Of a stretch of DNA of 48,701 bases, positions 1-9,564 are shown piece by piece; the stretch's first letter is position 1; every line of letters begins with the position of its first letter. The stretch lies in the NCBI GenBank assembly GCA_029009115.1, contig JAQXJU010000087.1:1-48701 (forward strand). The letters are read 5' to 3'. Below the pieces are notes generated by a model. It searched no databases and was not told the origin of the DNA. It was given only the letters and a program-made list of their open reading frames with translations. Made by a program: the position numbers and the translations under genes. This DNA is from Bacteroidales bacterium. Its GTDB lineage: Bacteria; Bacteroidota; Bacteroidia; Bacteroidales; UBA932.

Positions 1-302
1 ACGACCAGGAACTCGTCCACGTCGGTCCCTATCACAAGGTCGTAGCGAAAGAAGAGTTCCGCAGCCTTGGACGACAGAAAAGCGATGCGGCCCCTGTCGC
101 CTTCGCGGACATTGCCTTCTATATGCGCCACCACCTCGACATTGACCCCGTCACAAAAATCGGGCACCCGTTGGTCGAGGCCATCGAACCAGACATACAG
201 GTTTTCGCGCCCGAGCTGGGCACCGTAGTAGTCAACCCACTTGCGCAGGAAGACTTCGTCATTACGCAGCATTGTGAGCGCTGCTATCCTCTTTTTGCCC
301 AT
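1..302 (-). CDS. Family-2-like glycosyltransferase, partial (3' end outside window)
   Basis: About 100 N-terminal residues are visible; the gene runs off the left edge. The translation begins MGKKRIAALTMLRNDE, continues through YVWFDGLDQ and reaches YDLVIGTDVDEFLV. The opening, in which a short strand leads into a 'RNDE' acceptor region, and the DVDEF metal/nucleotide-sugar motif resemble the GT2-like 'Glyco_tranf_2_4' proteins. The reading frame starts inside the 3' end of the upstream acyltransferase (ATG at 302, overlap 19 bp; an ATG at 308 is also possible), so it is translationally coupled as the last visible gene of a lipid/envelope operon. A sugar transfer to an envelope glycan is the likely role; donor and acceptor cannot be read from this fragment. 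Confidence 0.75.
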   Translation of the reverse strand, partial: MGKKRIAALTMLRNDEVFLRKWVDYYGAQLGRENLYVWFDGLDQRVPDFCDGVNVEVVAHIEGNVREGDRGRIAFLSSKAAELFFRYDLVIGTDVDEFLV

Positions 303-1201
303 TTCCATCTCTTGTGTGTCCACAGGTAATTGGCGGGGTCCTTGCGCAGGTCCTCTTCGAGAAGCTCGTAGTAGCGTTCCATAATGGTTCTGACATCCAC
401 CTTGGAGGCATCTTCACAGATAGGTACATAGCTGATTACATACCGGCCCCTGCCCTGACGCTCCATCCTCAGGTAGCATACAGGCATGGCGAATTTGCGG
501 GCCAGGGCGGCTCCCCCTGTCATAGTCTTGCACTTGCGCCCCATAAAGCTTATCTCGATATTGGCAGGAGACTTGAAATAGGGTCTCTGGTCGGTAATGA
601 TGAAGTAGAACTTGCGCTGCGATATATGCTCATAGACATAGCGCACGAGCTGTCTGGTCTCGACATACCCCGGGAAGGGTTTCACTGCCATGGGAGCAGT
701 GCGGTTCAATGCCATGATACTGTCCCACACCTTGTTGTCGAGCTGTTTGTGAACGACACAGACATTCTCCTCCCTGAGTGTGGTGCCGTGGCCGCAATAC
801 TGGATGAAGCCACCCAGCAGCTCCCAATTTCCGCAATGGCCCAGAAGAGTAATCACCGACTTGCCGCCCTGCGACAGCTGCTCTACGAATTCGGGATTGC
901 TGACCGTAACGAGATTCTGCCTGAGCAGCCTCCGGGGGTTGTGGCAGGCGCCGAACCATATTGTCTCCACTACAATGTCGGCAAAATGCCTGTAGAAATC
1001 TTTGACTATCCCGTTGATCTCGGCGGGTGTCTTGTCCAGAAAAGCCTGGCGTATGTTGTCCCTTACAACAGAGAGCCTGTAGCGGAAAACGCAGCGGGCA
1101 AGCCATGCAATGAAAGGAGAGAGAGCGTAATGCACCTTGAGCGGAATTGAGCCCAATGCCGTCATCAGGCCTCTCAGTATTGTAGTTACGAAAGCTGTCA
1201 T
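284..1201 (-). CDS. LpxL/HtrB-type lysophospholipid/lipid A acyltransferase
   Basis: Predicted 305-residue inner-membrane acyltransferase of the LpxL/LpxM/HtrB family, which adds secondary acyl chains to Kdo-lipid A; related Bacteroidota proteins may also acylate other lipids. The HxxxxE catalytic motif is seen as GHCGNWE (His122, Glu127 from the chosen start), after an N-terminal hydrophobic stretch and a conserved block containing RDNIRQAF. Length is normal for the family. I chose the ATG at 1201 over a TTG nine bases upstream because it forms an ATGA overlap with the uvrA stop codon. It lies between uvrA and a glycosyltransferase in a minus-strand operon whose other members also make acylated lipids. 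The family is clear; the exact acceptor is not. Confidence 0.9.
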   Translation of the reverse strand: MTAFVTTILRGLMTALGSIPLKVHYALSPFIAWLARCVFRYRLSVVRDNIRQAFLDKTPAEINGIVKDFYRHFADIVVETIWFGACHNPRRLLRQNLVTVSNPEFVEQLSQGGKSVITLLGHCGNWELLGGFIQYCGHGTTLREENVCVVHKQLDNKVWDSIMALNRTAPMAVKPFPGYVETRQLVRYVYEHISQRKFYFIITDQRPYFKSPANIEISFMGRKCKTMTGGAALARKFAMPVCYLRMERQGRGRYVISYVPICEDASKVDVRTIMERYYELLEEDLRKDPANYLWTHKRWKWAKRG

Positions 1202-3981
1202 TTCAAACAATCTGCTGTGAAAGTGTGCGAGGATGCTATCATTTCCTCGGGGGTTCCTTCAAATACAACTTCTCCACCCTTGTCACCGGCGTCGGGGCCC
1301 AGGTCAATGACCCAGTCGGCGCTTCGAATGACATCGGGGTTGTGCTCTACAACCACAAGGCTGTGCCCCCGCGAGAGAAGCACGTCGAAGGAAGCGAGCA
1401 ACTTTTCGACATCTGCAAAATGCAGGCCTGTGGTGGGTTCGTCGAAAATGAACATTATCTTCTCCTGGTCCGGCCTGTCGGAACCGAGGGAGAGGAAATA
1501 TGCCAGTTTGATGCGCTGACTCTCGCCGCCGGAGAGGGTGCTGGACGACTGCCCGAGCTTGAGATACCCCAGACCCACATCTACCAGAGGCTGGAGCTTG
1601 GCGGCAACAGAGCGTGCAATCTCATCGCCCTGGGAGAAGAACTCTATGGCCTCGTCAACGCTCATACACAATATGTCGTAGATATTCTTGTCTCTGTAGC
1701 GGACTTCGAGAACCTCGGGTTTGAAGCGTTTGCCCGAGCAGGACTCGCAGACCATAGTGACATCTGCCATAAACTGCATCTCCACCTTGACAATGCCGTC
1801 TCCCTGGCACTCTGGGCAGCGTCCGCCCTCAGCATTGAAGGAAAAGTGCTGGGGGGTCAGCCCGGCTGCCTTGGCCGAAGGCAGCGAGGCAAAGAGCCTG
1901 CGAACCTCGTCATAGACTTTCAGATAAGTGAGGGCATTGCTTCGCGAACTCTTGCCTATTGGATTCTGATCGACGTACTCCACGCGGGAGATTCTGTCGG
2001 TATTGCCTTCGAGCCCGGCAAATACTCCGGGAAGATCGCCGCTCCCGCCAAGCAGCCTGTTGAGCGCAGGGTAGAGAATATCTCCCACGAGCGAGGACTT
2101 GCCGCTTCCGGACACTCCGCTCACCACGGTCAGGACTCCGAGAGGGATTCTTACATCTCCACCCTTCAGATTGTGCTCACGCACGCCTTTCAGCAAGATG
2201 GAATAAACCCAGCTGCGCTTCTGGCGGTGGTAGCGCTCCCTCTGGCCGCTGAGATACTGCAAGGTCAGGGATGAGTCGATGAAGGTTTGGCTGAGCTGCC
2301 CTCCGGCATTGCCCTCGAACACTATCGAGCCACCCTCACCACCTGCTCCGGGGCCCATATCCACCAGAAGGTCGGCGGCCCGGATGATCTCTTCATCGTG
2401 TTCTACGACAATGACCGTATTCCCGAGGTCACGCAGGCGGCGCAGGACCTCGATTAGTTTCTGGGTATCGCGGGGATGAAGCCCTATCGAAGGCTCGTCG
2501 AGGATGTACATCGACCCTACCAGTGAACTTCCGAGGGCGGTAACGAGGTTTATTCGCTGGCTTTCTCCGCCCGAGAGGGTGTTGCAGGCGCGGTTCAGGG
2601 TAAGGTAGCCAAGTCCCACGTCCGAGATGCACCTGAGCCTCGAGAGTATCTCCGAAAGCGGTTCGCTGACCACAGAACTCTCGTATTCAGTAAGTTCGAG
2701 TTTCTCGAAAAAGCTTATCAGTGAGCCGACATCCATCGACATCAGTTCGTGGATGTTCTTTCCTCCGACCTTCACGTACAGGGCATCGTGACGCAGGCGC
2801 GAGCCGTGGCAGGAGTTGCAGACCGTCCTTCCGCTGAACCTGCCGAGCATATACTTGTACTGAATCTTATAGCGCTGCGATTCAACCATCTCGAAGAATT
2901 CACTGATTCCGACCAGAGAGCCGGGATCGCCCTCGACGCTGCGGGCATTCCACACCGTATCTCTCTGCTGTTCGGAAAGATCGCACCAGGGGATGAAGAC
3001 ATCTATCCCGTAGCGGGGGGCACACTCTATGAGATGCTCGCGGAACCAGCCCATCTTGTCGCCTTTCCAGCAGGCTATCGCCCCGTCGTAGATGCTTTTG
3101 GTCTTGTCGGGAATTACCAGGTCCTCGCTTATGCCTATGACCTTGCCCAGACCTCCGCACACGGGGCAGGCTCCGAGAGGCGAATTAAAGCTGAACATCT
3201 CCTCGAAGGGCTTGACGAAAATCATCGAGTCCATCTCAAAGCGGGTGTTGAAATCGCGCCGTGAGGAGTTGCTGACCACGCTCATACGGCCGTTCCCCCT
3301 CTCAAAAGCATCGGACACCGAGCTCGAAAGCCTGGTCGTATCGAAAGGACGGCGCATTCTATCCACCAGGAGGCTGGCTCCGGACGGAAAGTCCGAAGGA
3401 TTGCGGAGCACGTCATCGATACGCAGGGCCGAGTCTCCCGCAAAGAGTCTCGAATAGCCCTGCTGCTTGAGCGAGAGCAGAAGTTCTACCTTGTCCTCGC
3501 GCTCGTCCCAGTCAAGGGGAGCAAGTATGTAGAGGGTATCTTCAGAATCGTCGAGACCTGCAATCCAGGACATCACATCTGCGGGCGTACTGCACCTGAC
3601 CTCCTCTCCGCTCACGGGCGAGAAGGTTCTTCCGATGCGGGCAAACAGGATGCGCAGGAAATCGTAGATTTCGGTAGTGGTAGCCACGGTCGAGCGGGGG
3701 TTCCGGGTATTCACCTTCTGCTCTATGGCTATAGCCGGAGGAATTCCTTCGACCGAGTCCACGTCGGGTTTGCTCATCCTTCCGAGAAACTGACGGGCAT
3801 ACGAGGAAAGGCTCTGCGCAAAGCGGCGCTGACCCTCCGCAAAAAGGGTATCGAAGGCCAGCGAAGATTTGCCGCTCCCGGAAACACCGGTGATTACCAC
3901 GAACTTATCCCGCGGCAGTTCCAGAGTTATGTTCTTGAGATTGTTGACTCTGGCTCCTCTGATTATGAGTTTTTCCTCCAA
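1198..3981 (-). CDS. uvrA: Excinuclease ABC subunit A
   Basis: UvrA, the dimeric DNA-damage sensor ATPase of nucleotide excision repair, 927 residues (normal size). It has two ABC ATPase halves. The first Walker A is GVSGSGKSS (about residues 32-40), the second lies near residue 630, and each half has an LSGGESQR signature. Zinc modules are visible as CPVCGGLG and CNSCHGSR in the first half and as a C-x2-C-x19-C-x2-C finger (CPEC...CESC) in the second. The open frame begins with TTG ([18 protein letters not shown]); no in-frame ATG gives a sensible N-terminus, so a TTG start 5 bp after the glsB stop is the best choice. Bacteroidota often carry two UvrA paralogues; this one resembles the class with a [11 protein letters not shown] block. 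It sits inside a lipid-synthesis operon. Confidence 0.95.
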   Translation of the reverse strand: MEEKLIIRGARVNNLKNITLELPRDKFVVITGVSGSGKSSLAFDTLFAEGQRRFAQSLSSYARQFLGRMSKPDVDSVEGIPPAIAIEQKVNTRNPRSTVATTTEIYDFLRILFARIGRTFSPVSGEEVRCSTPADVMSWIAGLDDSEDTLYILAPLDWDEREDKVELLLSLKQQGYSRLFAGDSALRIDDVLRNPSDFPSGASLLVDRMRRPFDTTRLSSSVSDAFERGNGRMSVVSNSSRRDFNTRFEMDSMIFVKPFEEMFSFNSPLGACPVCGGLGKVIGISEDLVIPDKTKSIYDGAIACWKGDKMGWFREHLIECAPRYGIDVFIPWCDLSEQQRDTVWNARSVEGDPGSLVGISEFFEMVESQRYKIQYKYMLGRFSGRTVCNSCHGSRLRHDALYVKVGGKNIHELMSMDVGSLISFFEKLELTEYESSVVSEPLSEILSRLRCISDVGLGYLTLNRACNTLSGGESQRINLVTALGSSLVGSMYILDEPSIGLHPRDTQKLIEVLRRLRDLGNTVIVVEHDEEIIRAADLLVDMGPGAGGEGGSIVFEGNAGGQLSQTFIDSSLTLQYLSGQRERYHRQKRSWVYSILLKGVREHNLKGGDVRIPLGVLTVVSGVSGSGKSSLVGDILYPALNRLLGGSGDLPGVFAGLEGNTDRISRVEYVDQNPIGKSSRSNALTYLKVYDEVRRLFASLPSAKAAGLTPQHFSFNAEGGRCPECQGDGIVKVEMQFMADVTMVCESCSGKRFKPEVLEVRYRDKNIYDILCMSVDEAIEFFSQGDEIARSVAAKLQPLVDVGLGYLKLGQSSSTLSGGESQRIKLAYFLSLGSDRPDQEKIMFIFDEPTTGLHFADVEKLLASFDVLLSRGHSLVVVEHNPDVIRSADWVIDLGPDAGDKGGEVVFEGTPEEMIASSHTFTADCLK

Positions 3982-3986
3982 ATCTG

Positions 3987-5036
3987 TCAGCTTGTTTTCT
4001 TTCTGAAACGGTCCATAACCTTTTGCCTGACCTCTTCCATCCTTTGGATGATGCGCATTTCCTGTATGCTGTCAAGGTTGGGGAAGCGACTGCGGACCTT
4101 TTCGAGTTTGTCTCTGTGGAAGGCCTGGACGTGCCTCTCTCTCTTATCCTCGTACATCTCGTCAAAGCATACCAGAATGGCGGTTTCGACCGCATCGCAA
4201 AGGTCGTAGCAACGGGCCGTACCGAATACCTTCACAGTCGAAGAAGTGTTCATATAGGAATTCACAAGCGGCGGGATATTGCAGCCGAACGAGCGCACCG
4301 CCGACTTGAGGTTGCGGTAATCCGCCTTGTATTCCTCGTCTTTGAGAATGAGATCAAGAAGATGAGGGTCATTTGAGAGAAGAACGGGATCGATGGGTCT
4401 CACAAGTTCATCCTTGTCGGGGAAGTGCTTGTCCATGAAACGAAATATCAGGTCCCTCGCCCCAATGGGGAGCGAATTATATATAGTCATCTTGCCAAAG
4501 AGGAAGATGATGCCCGGATGCGAGAGGGTTATGGCCGCAATCCCGTCCCAGAGATTGTCGAGGCTGTAGATAGCCTTCGCCCCTGCCTTCGAGCTCTGGT
4601 ATTCGGGAGCCACGAACGAGCGTCCGAGTTCCATAGTATGGGGGAGGTAGTCGCGGATGAAGCGGTCCGAGAAACGGAACAGATGACTGGTTGCCAGAAC
4701 AGGCTGGCCATTTTCGTCAAGCTTGACATCCGGCCCAAGTATGAATCTGTAGCCGCCGAGTATGGCCTTTGCATCGGGGTCCCACACAATCATCTGTCTG
4801 TAAGGGACTTCCATAGTATCAAACTCATCCAGATCGCAGGACTTACCCGAGCATCCTCCCTCGGCACGGAAGCACTCTTCACGCAGTCTTCCGACCTCCC
4901 TCAAAAGGTTGGGGGCAGTCCTTCCGTCGAATACATACAACTCGTTCCCGGCTTTGTTGGTATTGCAGAGCTTGCGTTCGGGAGTCAGTTCCTCAATCAG
5001 AAGATTGACATCTACAGGGGGGATGATAGTTTCCAT
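3987..5036 (-). CDS. glsB: GNAT-type N-acyltransferase, glycine/serine lipid synthesis (GlsB-like)
   Basis: A 349-residue protein of the 'hemolysin/ornithine-acyltransferase-like' GNAT superfamily. Recognisable stretches are [11 protein letters not shown], the [12 protein letters not shown] acyl-CoA/ACP binding region and a [13 protein letters not shown] segment followed by [13 protein letters not shown]. In Bacteroides the glsB product N-acylates glycine with a 3-hydroxy fatty acid to give an N-acyl glycine. It is directly followed upstream in the operon by the PlsC-like partner (stop at 5049, 12 bp gap), the arrangement known for the glsB/glsA pair that makes glycine lipids and the related serine-glycine lipids. 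The length and pairing support this strongly; the exact amino acid used is inferred from the family. Confidence 0.85.
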   Translation of the reverse strand: METIIPPVDVNLLIEELTPERKLCNTNKAGNELYVFDGRTAPNLLREVGRLREECFRAEGGCSGKSCDLDEFDTMEVPYRQMIVWDPDAKAILGGYRFILGPDVKLDENGQPVLATSHLFRFSDRFIRDYLPHTMELGRSFVAPEYQSSKAGAKAIYSLDNLWDGIAAITLSHPGIIFLFGKMTIYNSLPIGARDLIFRFMDKHFPDKDELVRPIDPVLLSNDPHLLDLILKDEEYKADYRNLKSAVRSFGCNIPPLVNSYMNTSSTVKVFGTARCYDLCDAVETAILVCFDEMYEDKRERHVQAFHRDKLEKVRSRFPNLDSIQEMRIIQRMEEVRQKVMDRFRKKTS

Positions 5037-5048
5037 ATCACAGGCAGA

Positions 5049-5858
5049 TTAGATTTGATATACCTGCTCCCGCACCCAGGCAGCCCACTGAAGGGGTGTC
5101 TTTGAAGAATTAAAGAATTCGGGAGGAACTGGGGTTCCGAAACGGACCGTAAAATGCTGGCCACGAGCCCTGTACATTTCGTCGGGCAGGGTAATCATTT
5201 CGATATTGAACTTAATGCCGAGCTTCTTGCGAAGACGCGCTATGCGGTAGAAGCGGGAGCTGTTGACGGCATCGAAAAAAACCGGAACAATCTTTCTGCC
5301 GCTGGCCTTGCTCTGGGTGATGAAAGTCTTTGTCCAGGGCAGGTCCTGAATCTTCCCGTCAATCTTGCGTGAGCACAGGCCCGCGGGGAAAATCATTATC
5401 TGCTTGTCGGACTGAAATATATCATTCACCAGCGAAACAAGATTACGGGCCTGACTGCCGACCTTGTTCACTGGAATTCCAAGGGGGCGCAGACCTGGCA
5501 CGGCCAGAAGGAAATCGTTCATAAGAGCGCCCACGCTTCCGAAGGCAGTGCCTACCAGACTAGCCAAAGCCACACCGTCTATCCCTCCCAGGGGATGATT
5601 GCAGGCGAAAGTATATCTGGTTCCGTCGGCAGGAATATTCTCAAGGCCCTTGACATCAAGGGTGACTCCGAGATACTTCACAGCTTCGGTGCAGAACTCC
5701 ACACCTTCGTAGCCCTTCTCGAAGAATGCGTTGAGATAGTCTATGTGAAGGAAACGCTTCAGAAAGCGCAGGAGAGGACCGGGAAGTTTCCTGCCACCAA
5801 ATTTAGCAGCGATAATATGTTCAAGGTCTATGGTAAACCCCTTTTTCTGTTCAGGCAT
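5049..5858 (-). CDS. glsA: PlsC-like O-acyltransferase, glycine/serine lipid synthesis (GlsA-like)
   Basis: A 269-residue member of the 1-acylglycerol-3-phosphate acyltransferase superfamily. The catalytic His and Asp are in FACNHPLGGIDG (His88, Asp94), which is an H-x5-D rather than the textbook H-x4-D spacing. A second conserved block is IMIFPAGLCSRK, equivalent to the FPEGT-type motif. Given its partner glsB 12 bp downstream, it is expected to add the second acyl chain to the 3-hydroxyl of the N-acyl amino acid, completing a diacylated glycine lipid. The start ATG at 5858 follows the lipid-kinase stop by 28 bp. A role as a housekeeping PlsC is less likely because of the pairing and the unusual NHPLGG motif. 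Confidence 0.82.
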   Translation of the reverse strand: MPEQKKGFTIDLEHIIAAKFGGRKLPGPLLRFLKRFLHIDYLNAFFEKGYEGVEFCTEAVKYLGVTLDVKGLENIPADGTRYTFACNHPLGGIDGVALASLVGTAFGSVGALMNDFLLAVPGLRPLGIPVNKVGSQARNLVSLVNDIFQSDKQIMIFPAGLCSRKIDGKIQDLPWTKTFITQSKASGRKIVPVFFDAVNSSRFYRIARLRKKLGIKFNIEMITLPDEMYRARGQHFTVRFGTPVPPEFFNSSKTPLQWAAWVREQVYQI

Positions 5859-5886
5859 ATGAATGTGGTTTTACTAGGCTGTATGC

Positions 5887-6828
5887 TTACTTGAGCACCC
5901 GGATTCGCTTTCCGGTGCAGTCAATGCGCATCGGAATCCGGCCTTCGATTTCTCCATCAACCTCAAAAATCATCTCCGAAGCCGAATCAAGAGGAAAAAT
6001 TTCAATAGACTTTCCCCGGCCGAAAAGCAGAGGCTTGGCCTTGTCGAGAGTAAGGTTGAAAAGACGCGGCACCTCCCTTGCTATGGTCAGAGCTCCGACC
6101 TTGGGGACGACCATAATGTCAACCAGACCGTCGTCGATGCGGGCACCTGGCACCTGGCACATCCCGCTTCCGGAGAAACGGCCGTTGCCGAGAGCCACTG
6201 AGTAGGCGCTTCCACTGAAGAAGTTGCGGCCGTCCACCCTTATTCCAAGGTTCAAGGTTTTCAAGGTCATGAGAGTACGCAGCAGCGCATAGACATAAAT
6301 CAGGCGGTTACGGTAGCCTCTCTCCTTCTGGTGGTTGACAATCTCGCAGACACGGGAGTCGAAGCCCACGCCCCCGACATTGGCCATATAGGAAACCCTT
6401 CCGTGGGAATCGCTGATTCTTACCACGTCCTCCTCGCCGAAACACTCGTCATGCATCGATTCGATAATCTTCTCCTTGTCGTGAGGCACACCGAGACTCT
6501 TAATCCAGTCGTTTCCTGAGCCAATGGGCAGGACTCCGACCACAAACTCGGAAGGCTCGCAGCCACTGTCGGCGCAGTAGCGGAGAATTCCGGTGAAGAC
6601 CTCGTGAACGGAGCCGTCTCCTCCGACGGCAAGAATTTTGCGGTAGCCCTGCGATGCAGCTTCGGCAGCGAGGTCAACTGCGTGCTTTCTTCTGTCGGTG
6701 AACACAGTCTTGTATTGGATTGCATACGAATCCAGAAGGCGTACGGTCTGGGGCCATTCGGAAATGGTCTTCCCCGATCCCGCGTGAGGGTTCACTATTA
6801 TGTACCAGTCGCTCAGGATTTCTGACAT
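5887..6828 (-). CDS. Diacylglycerol kinase family lipid kinase
   Basis: A 313-residue YegS/DgkB-like lipid kinase that phosphorylates a lipid hydroxyl with ATP. Visible motifs are IIVNPHAGSGK near the N-terminus, the nucleotide-binding GGDGS (about residues 69-73), VLPIGSGNDW and the acidic C-terminal FEVDGE block. No signal peptide or membrane segment is evident, as usual for this cytosolic, membrane-associated family. I chose ATG 6828 over the TTG 15 bp upstream. It is the first gene of the minus-strand lipid operon and is divergent from parA, with a TAnnTTTG box at 6852-6859. Substrate could be diacylglycerol or another lipid alcohol; the sequence does not decide it. Confidence 0.88.
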   Translation of the reverse strand: MSEILSDWYIIVNPHAGSGKTISEWPQTVRLLDSYAIQYKTVFTDRRKHAVDLAAEAASQGYRKILAVGGDGSVHEVFTGILRYCADSGCEPSEFVVGVLPIGSGNDWIKSLGVPHDKEKIIESMHDECFGEEDVVRISDSHGRVSYMANVGGVGFDSRVCEIVNHQKERGYRNRLIYVYALLRTLMTLKTLNLGIRVDGRNFFSGSAYSVALGNGRFSGSGMCQVPGARIDDGLVDIMVVPKVGALTIAREVPRLFNLTLDKAKPLLFGRGKSIEIFPLDSASEMIFEVDGEIEGRIPMRIDCTGKRIRVLK

Positions 6829-6851
6829 CACTCGCAAGGGCAAATCGGAGT

Positions 6852-6859
6852 CAAAGGTA
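6852..6859 (-). promoter_or_regulatory. Bacteroidota-type -7 box for the lipid kinase-gls-uvrA operon
   Basis: On the minus strand this reads TACCTTTG, matching the TAnnTTTG consensus of the Bacteroides primary sigma factor. It places a start site some 15-20 bases upstream of the ATG at 6828. I saw no convincing -33 TTTG, so the call rests on the -7 box and position. Confidence 0.45.
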
Positions 6860-6891
6860 GGAATTATTACGGATAAATGGAATTCTTTTCC

Positions 6892-6899
6892 TAAATTTG
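6892..6899 (+). promoter_or_regulatory. Bacteroidota-type -7 box for parA
   Basis: TAAATTTG matches TAnnTTTG and lies 23 bp upstream of the parA ATG at 6923, giving a short leader. It is divergent from the -7 box at 6852-6859 within the 94-bp region between the two genes. A -33 element is not obvious. Confidence 0.5.
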
Positions 6900-6922
6900 C
6901 GAACTATAGAAACATTATTCAG

Positions 6923-7699
6923 ATGGGAAAAGTCATTGCTATCGCAAACCAGAAAGGAGGGGTCGGCAAGACCACCACGGCCATAAATCTTGCCGCCTGT
7001 CTTGCCGTTCTGGACAAGAAGGTACTCGTCATCGACGCGGACCCACAGGCTAACACGACCTCGGGTCTGAACTTCTCGCCTGACAACGACCAGCAGCGGA
7101 CCATCTACGAGGTTATGATAGGCCGCATCACCATAGAGGATGCGCTGATTCAGACCGAGTTGGACAACCTGCATATGGTGCCCTCGCACATCAACCTCGT
7201 GGGAGCCGAAATAGAGATGCTCGAGATTGAAAACAGAGAATCGGTCCTTGCAAGGGCACTTGCCCCCGTTCGCGACAATTACGACTTCATCATCATAGAC
7301 TGCTCCCCTTCGCTCGGGCTGATTACGGTCAATTCTCTGGCCGCGGCCGATTCGGTAATCATCCCCGTGCAACCTGAGTTCTTCGCCCTCGAGGGGCTCG
7401 GGAAACTGCTCCAGACCATTCGTCTGGTGCAGGGAGGAGTAAATCCCGAGCTCAAGATCGAAGGCTTTGTCGTGACTATGTTCGACGGCCGCACAAAAGT
7501 TCATTCGCAGGTTGTCGGCGAACTGCGCGAGCACTTCAAGGATATGGTATTCAGGACAATAATCCAGCGCAACATACGCCTCTCCGAGGCCCCTTCGCAC
7601 GGCAAGCCCATCATCCTCTATGACATAATGAGCAACGGAGCTTCAAACTACCTGAATCTCGCAAAGGAGGTTCTCGAGCGCAACGGAATGCTGCAGTAA
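6923..7699 (+). CDS. parA: Chromosome-partitioning ATPase ParA/Soj
   Basis: A 258-residue deviant-Walker ATPase that positions chromosomal origins by ATP-dependent DNA binding and ParB-stimulated hydrolysis. The deviant Walker A is KGGVGKTT (residues 11-18), followed by VLVIDADPQANTTSG and the Walker B-like FIIIDCSPSLGLIT. The start is the ATG at 6923 (MGKVIAIANQKGG): the frame is open further upstream but that part has no ParA homology and covers the promoter region. No N-terminal helix-turn-helix is present, so it is the chromosomal Soj type. parB follows after 4 bp. Confidence 0.96.
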   Translation: MGKVIAIANQKGGVGKTTTAINLAACLAVLDKKVLVIDADPQANTTSGLNFSPDNDQQRTIYEVMIGRITIEDALIQTELDNLHMVPSHINLVGAEIEMLEIENRESVLARALAPVRDNYDFIIIDCSPSLGLITVNSLAAADSVIIPVQPEFFALEGLGKLLQTIRLVQGGVNPELKIEGFVVTMFDGRTKVHSQVVGELREHFKDMVFRTIIQRNIRLSEAPSHGKPIILYDIMSNGASNYLNLAKEVLERNGMLQ

Positions 7700-7703
7700 G
7701 CCT

Positions 7704-8639
7704 ATGAGCAACAAGGAACAGAACAGGCTAGGCAGGGGGCTCGGTGCCCTGCTCGGAGAGAAGTCCGAAGTGGACTCGCTCCGCAAACCCGTAGGATACG
7801 TCAACAAGGAAATAGCAGGGGCCAAACCACGTCAGGACACCTCCGACGTGCTCCGCATCCCCGTCAATATGGTTGAGCCCAACCCCTGGCAGCCGAGAAG
7901 CACATTCGACAAGACGGCTCTCGAGGAACTTGCAGCCTCAATACGCTCGCTCGGTCTCATCCAGCCCATCTCGGTGCGCAAGCTCTCCGAAGGCCACTAC
8001 CAGATAATATCAGGAGAACGCAGGTTCAATGCCTGCCAGATGGCCGGGATGACTATGATACCGGCCTATGTCAGGGATGCCACCGACCAGGGTATGCTGG
8101 AGATGGCAATAGTCGAGAACATCCAGAGAGAGAACCTCGACCCCATCGAACTGGCTATGAGCTACCAGCGGCTCATCGACGAGTGCTCGCTCACCCAGGA
8201 GCAGATGGCCTTGAGGATGGGAAAGAAAAGGGCTTCAATCACCAATACCATACGTCTTCTGAAACTCCCCGCCAAGGTTCAGCACGACCTTAAGGTCGGC
8301 CTGCTGAGCGTGGGGCACGCAAAGGTGATACTCGGAGTTGACGACCCCGCTTCGCAGGAAATGCTCTGCGATATGGTGGTAAAGGACGGCCTTTCCGTAA
8401 GGGATCTCGAGAGAGAAGTCCGCAAACTCCTGTCCTCGGGCCGCAGGAGTGCGGGAGTACGCCGCGAACAGGAACTCCCCGAGGATTATACCCGGGTCCT
8501 GTCGCATATTGGCAAGTACTTCGCCAACGATATCTCCCTTAAGCGCAGCAGTTCGGGCCGCGGGACAATGACAGTCCGCTTCGAATCGGACGAAGAAGTG
8601 TCCAACTTCCTGAAAGCTCTTGAACAGGCCGGATTGTAG
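7704..8639 (+). CDS. parB: Chromosome-partitioning protein ParB/Spo0J
   Basis: A 311-residue ParB: N-terminal LGRGLGALLGE ParA-interacting motif, CTP-binding/spreading domain from about residue 48 (IPVNMVEPNPWQPR), the ENIQRENLDPIE motif, a helix-turn-helix for parS (MALRMGKKRASITNTIRLL) and a C-terminal dimerisation domain. The usual GERRxRA box is GERRFNA (residues 104-110), with Asn where most ParBs carry the third Arg; the codon is AAT at 8028-8030. No parS-like palindrome was noticed in the window. Order parA-parB-DUF5683 is the standard Bacteroidales arrangement, and the next gene starts 5 bp on. Confidence 0.96.
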   Translation: MSNKEQNRLGRGLGALLGEKSEVDSLRKPVGYVNKEIAGAKPRQDTSDVLRIPVNMVEPNPWQPRSTFDKTALEELAASIRSLGLIQPISVRKLSEGHYQIISGERRFNACQMAGMTMIPAYVRDATDQGMLEMAIVENIQRENLDPIELAMSYQRLIDECSLTQEQMALRMGKKRASITNTIRLLKLPAKVQHDLKVGLLSVGHAKVILGVDDPASQEMLCDMVVKDGLSVRDLEREVRKLLSSGRRSAGVRREQELPEDYTRVLSHIGKYFANDISLKRSSSGRGTMTVRFESDEEVSNFLKALEQAGL

Positions 8640-8644
8640 CAGCG

Positions 8645-9553
8645 ATGAGGTGGAGTGTTCCCATTTGTATTGCCCTCGTTGCGGCGGTCTTTATGTCCGT
8701 CTCGCTTCCAGCCCGCGCGCAGTTCAAGGAAGAAGCCTTCACCCAGAGCTATAACGACGACACCGCAGACACCGATTCCATAGCCACGATGTTCTCCTTC
8801 AAGGAGTTTTTCGGCGGTCTTTCGCACCAGAACGAACTCAAGATAGGGACACTCTTCGCAGGTTCAACCATCTTCGTAGGCTCAAGCCAGATTTATAACC
8901 GCCAGTACTGGAAACTGCCCGTCATCTACACCGGGATAGCCGCAGGGGTGGGGTCGGGCATATACCTCACTTCGCAAGGCAGAAAGCAGGGCAGCGACAA
9001 GCTTACGCTGGCCGGGAACCTTTGCTTTGCCGGTGCGGGGCTTGTGTGGTGGGCATCGCTGATGGATGGAGTTGTCAATTACAGGCCCAACGAATTCCCC
9101 CAGCCAGGAAGGGCCACCCTTTATTCGATACTCATTCCCGGACTTGGTCAGGTTTATAACAAAGAGTACTGGAAGATTCCCATCTATTGGGGAGGAATGA
9201 TAGGTGCAGCCCACTTTTACAGCCTCAACAAGGTCAATTACGAACGTTTCAGGCGGATATACAAGGAGGCTACCAACCCCGACATACCCTACACGGGGCC
9301 CATTTCGGCCGAAACGGCACTCTATTACCGCGATGTTTACAGGCGCTACCGCGACTACTCGGTAGTCACCTTCCTGGGAGTATATCTGCTGCAGATAATC
9401 GACGCGAACGTGTTTGCGTATATGCACGACTTCGAAGTGTCCGACGACCTTACGATGTCGCTCTCGCCAGCAGTGATATGTCCCGACAATGCTCTTGCAT
9501 TCAGCCCCGCCCCACCCGCCGGTGTCGGGATGAGAATAGGATTCAGATTTTAA
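8645..9553 (+). CDS. DUF5683 membrane protein
   Basis: A 302-residue protein with a signal peptide ending near ARAQ and two copies of a 'Q-x-YN-x-x-YWK-x-P' pattern: QIYNRQYWKLPVIYTG (about residue 81) and PGLGQVYNKEYWKIPIYWGG (about residue 168). Each is followed by hydrophobic membrane-type segments. This is the hallmark of the DUF5683 family found beside parAB in Bacteroidales. The function is not known. The SILIPGLGQVYN block resembles TM2-like proteins, so an envelope role is likely. In relatives the next gene is the lytic transglycosylase mltD; here a GH88 gene lies between. Confidence 0.85.
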   Translation: MRWSVPICIALVAAVFMSVSLPARAQFKEEAFTQSYNDDTADTDSIATMFSFKEFFGGLSHQNELKIGTLFAGSTIFVGSSQIYNRQYWKLPVIYTGIAAGVGSGIYLTSQGRKQGSDKLTLAGNLCFAGAGLVWWASLMDGVVNYRPNEFPQPGRATLYSILIPGLGQVYNKEYWKIPIYWGGMIGAAHFYSLNKVNYERFRRIYKEATNPDIPYTGPISAETALYYRDVYRRYRDYSVVTFLGVYLLQIIDANVFAYMHDFEVSDDLTMSLSPAVICPDNALAFSPAPPAGVGMRIGFRF

Positions 9554-9564
9554 GCCATAGTTTT

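Noticed and set aside
1225..2274. 349-codon plus-strand open frame within uvrA
   Set aside because: Antisense to a highly conserved gene, with no domain or start signal.
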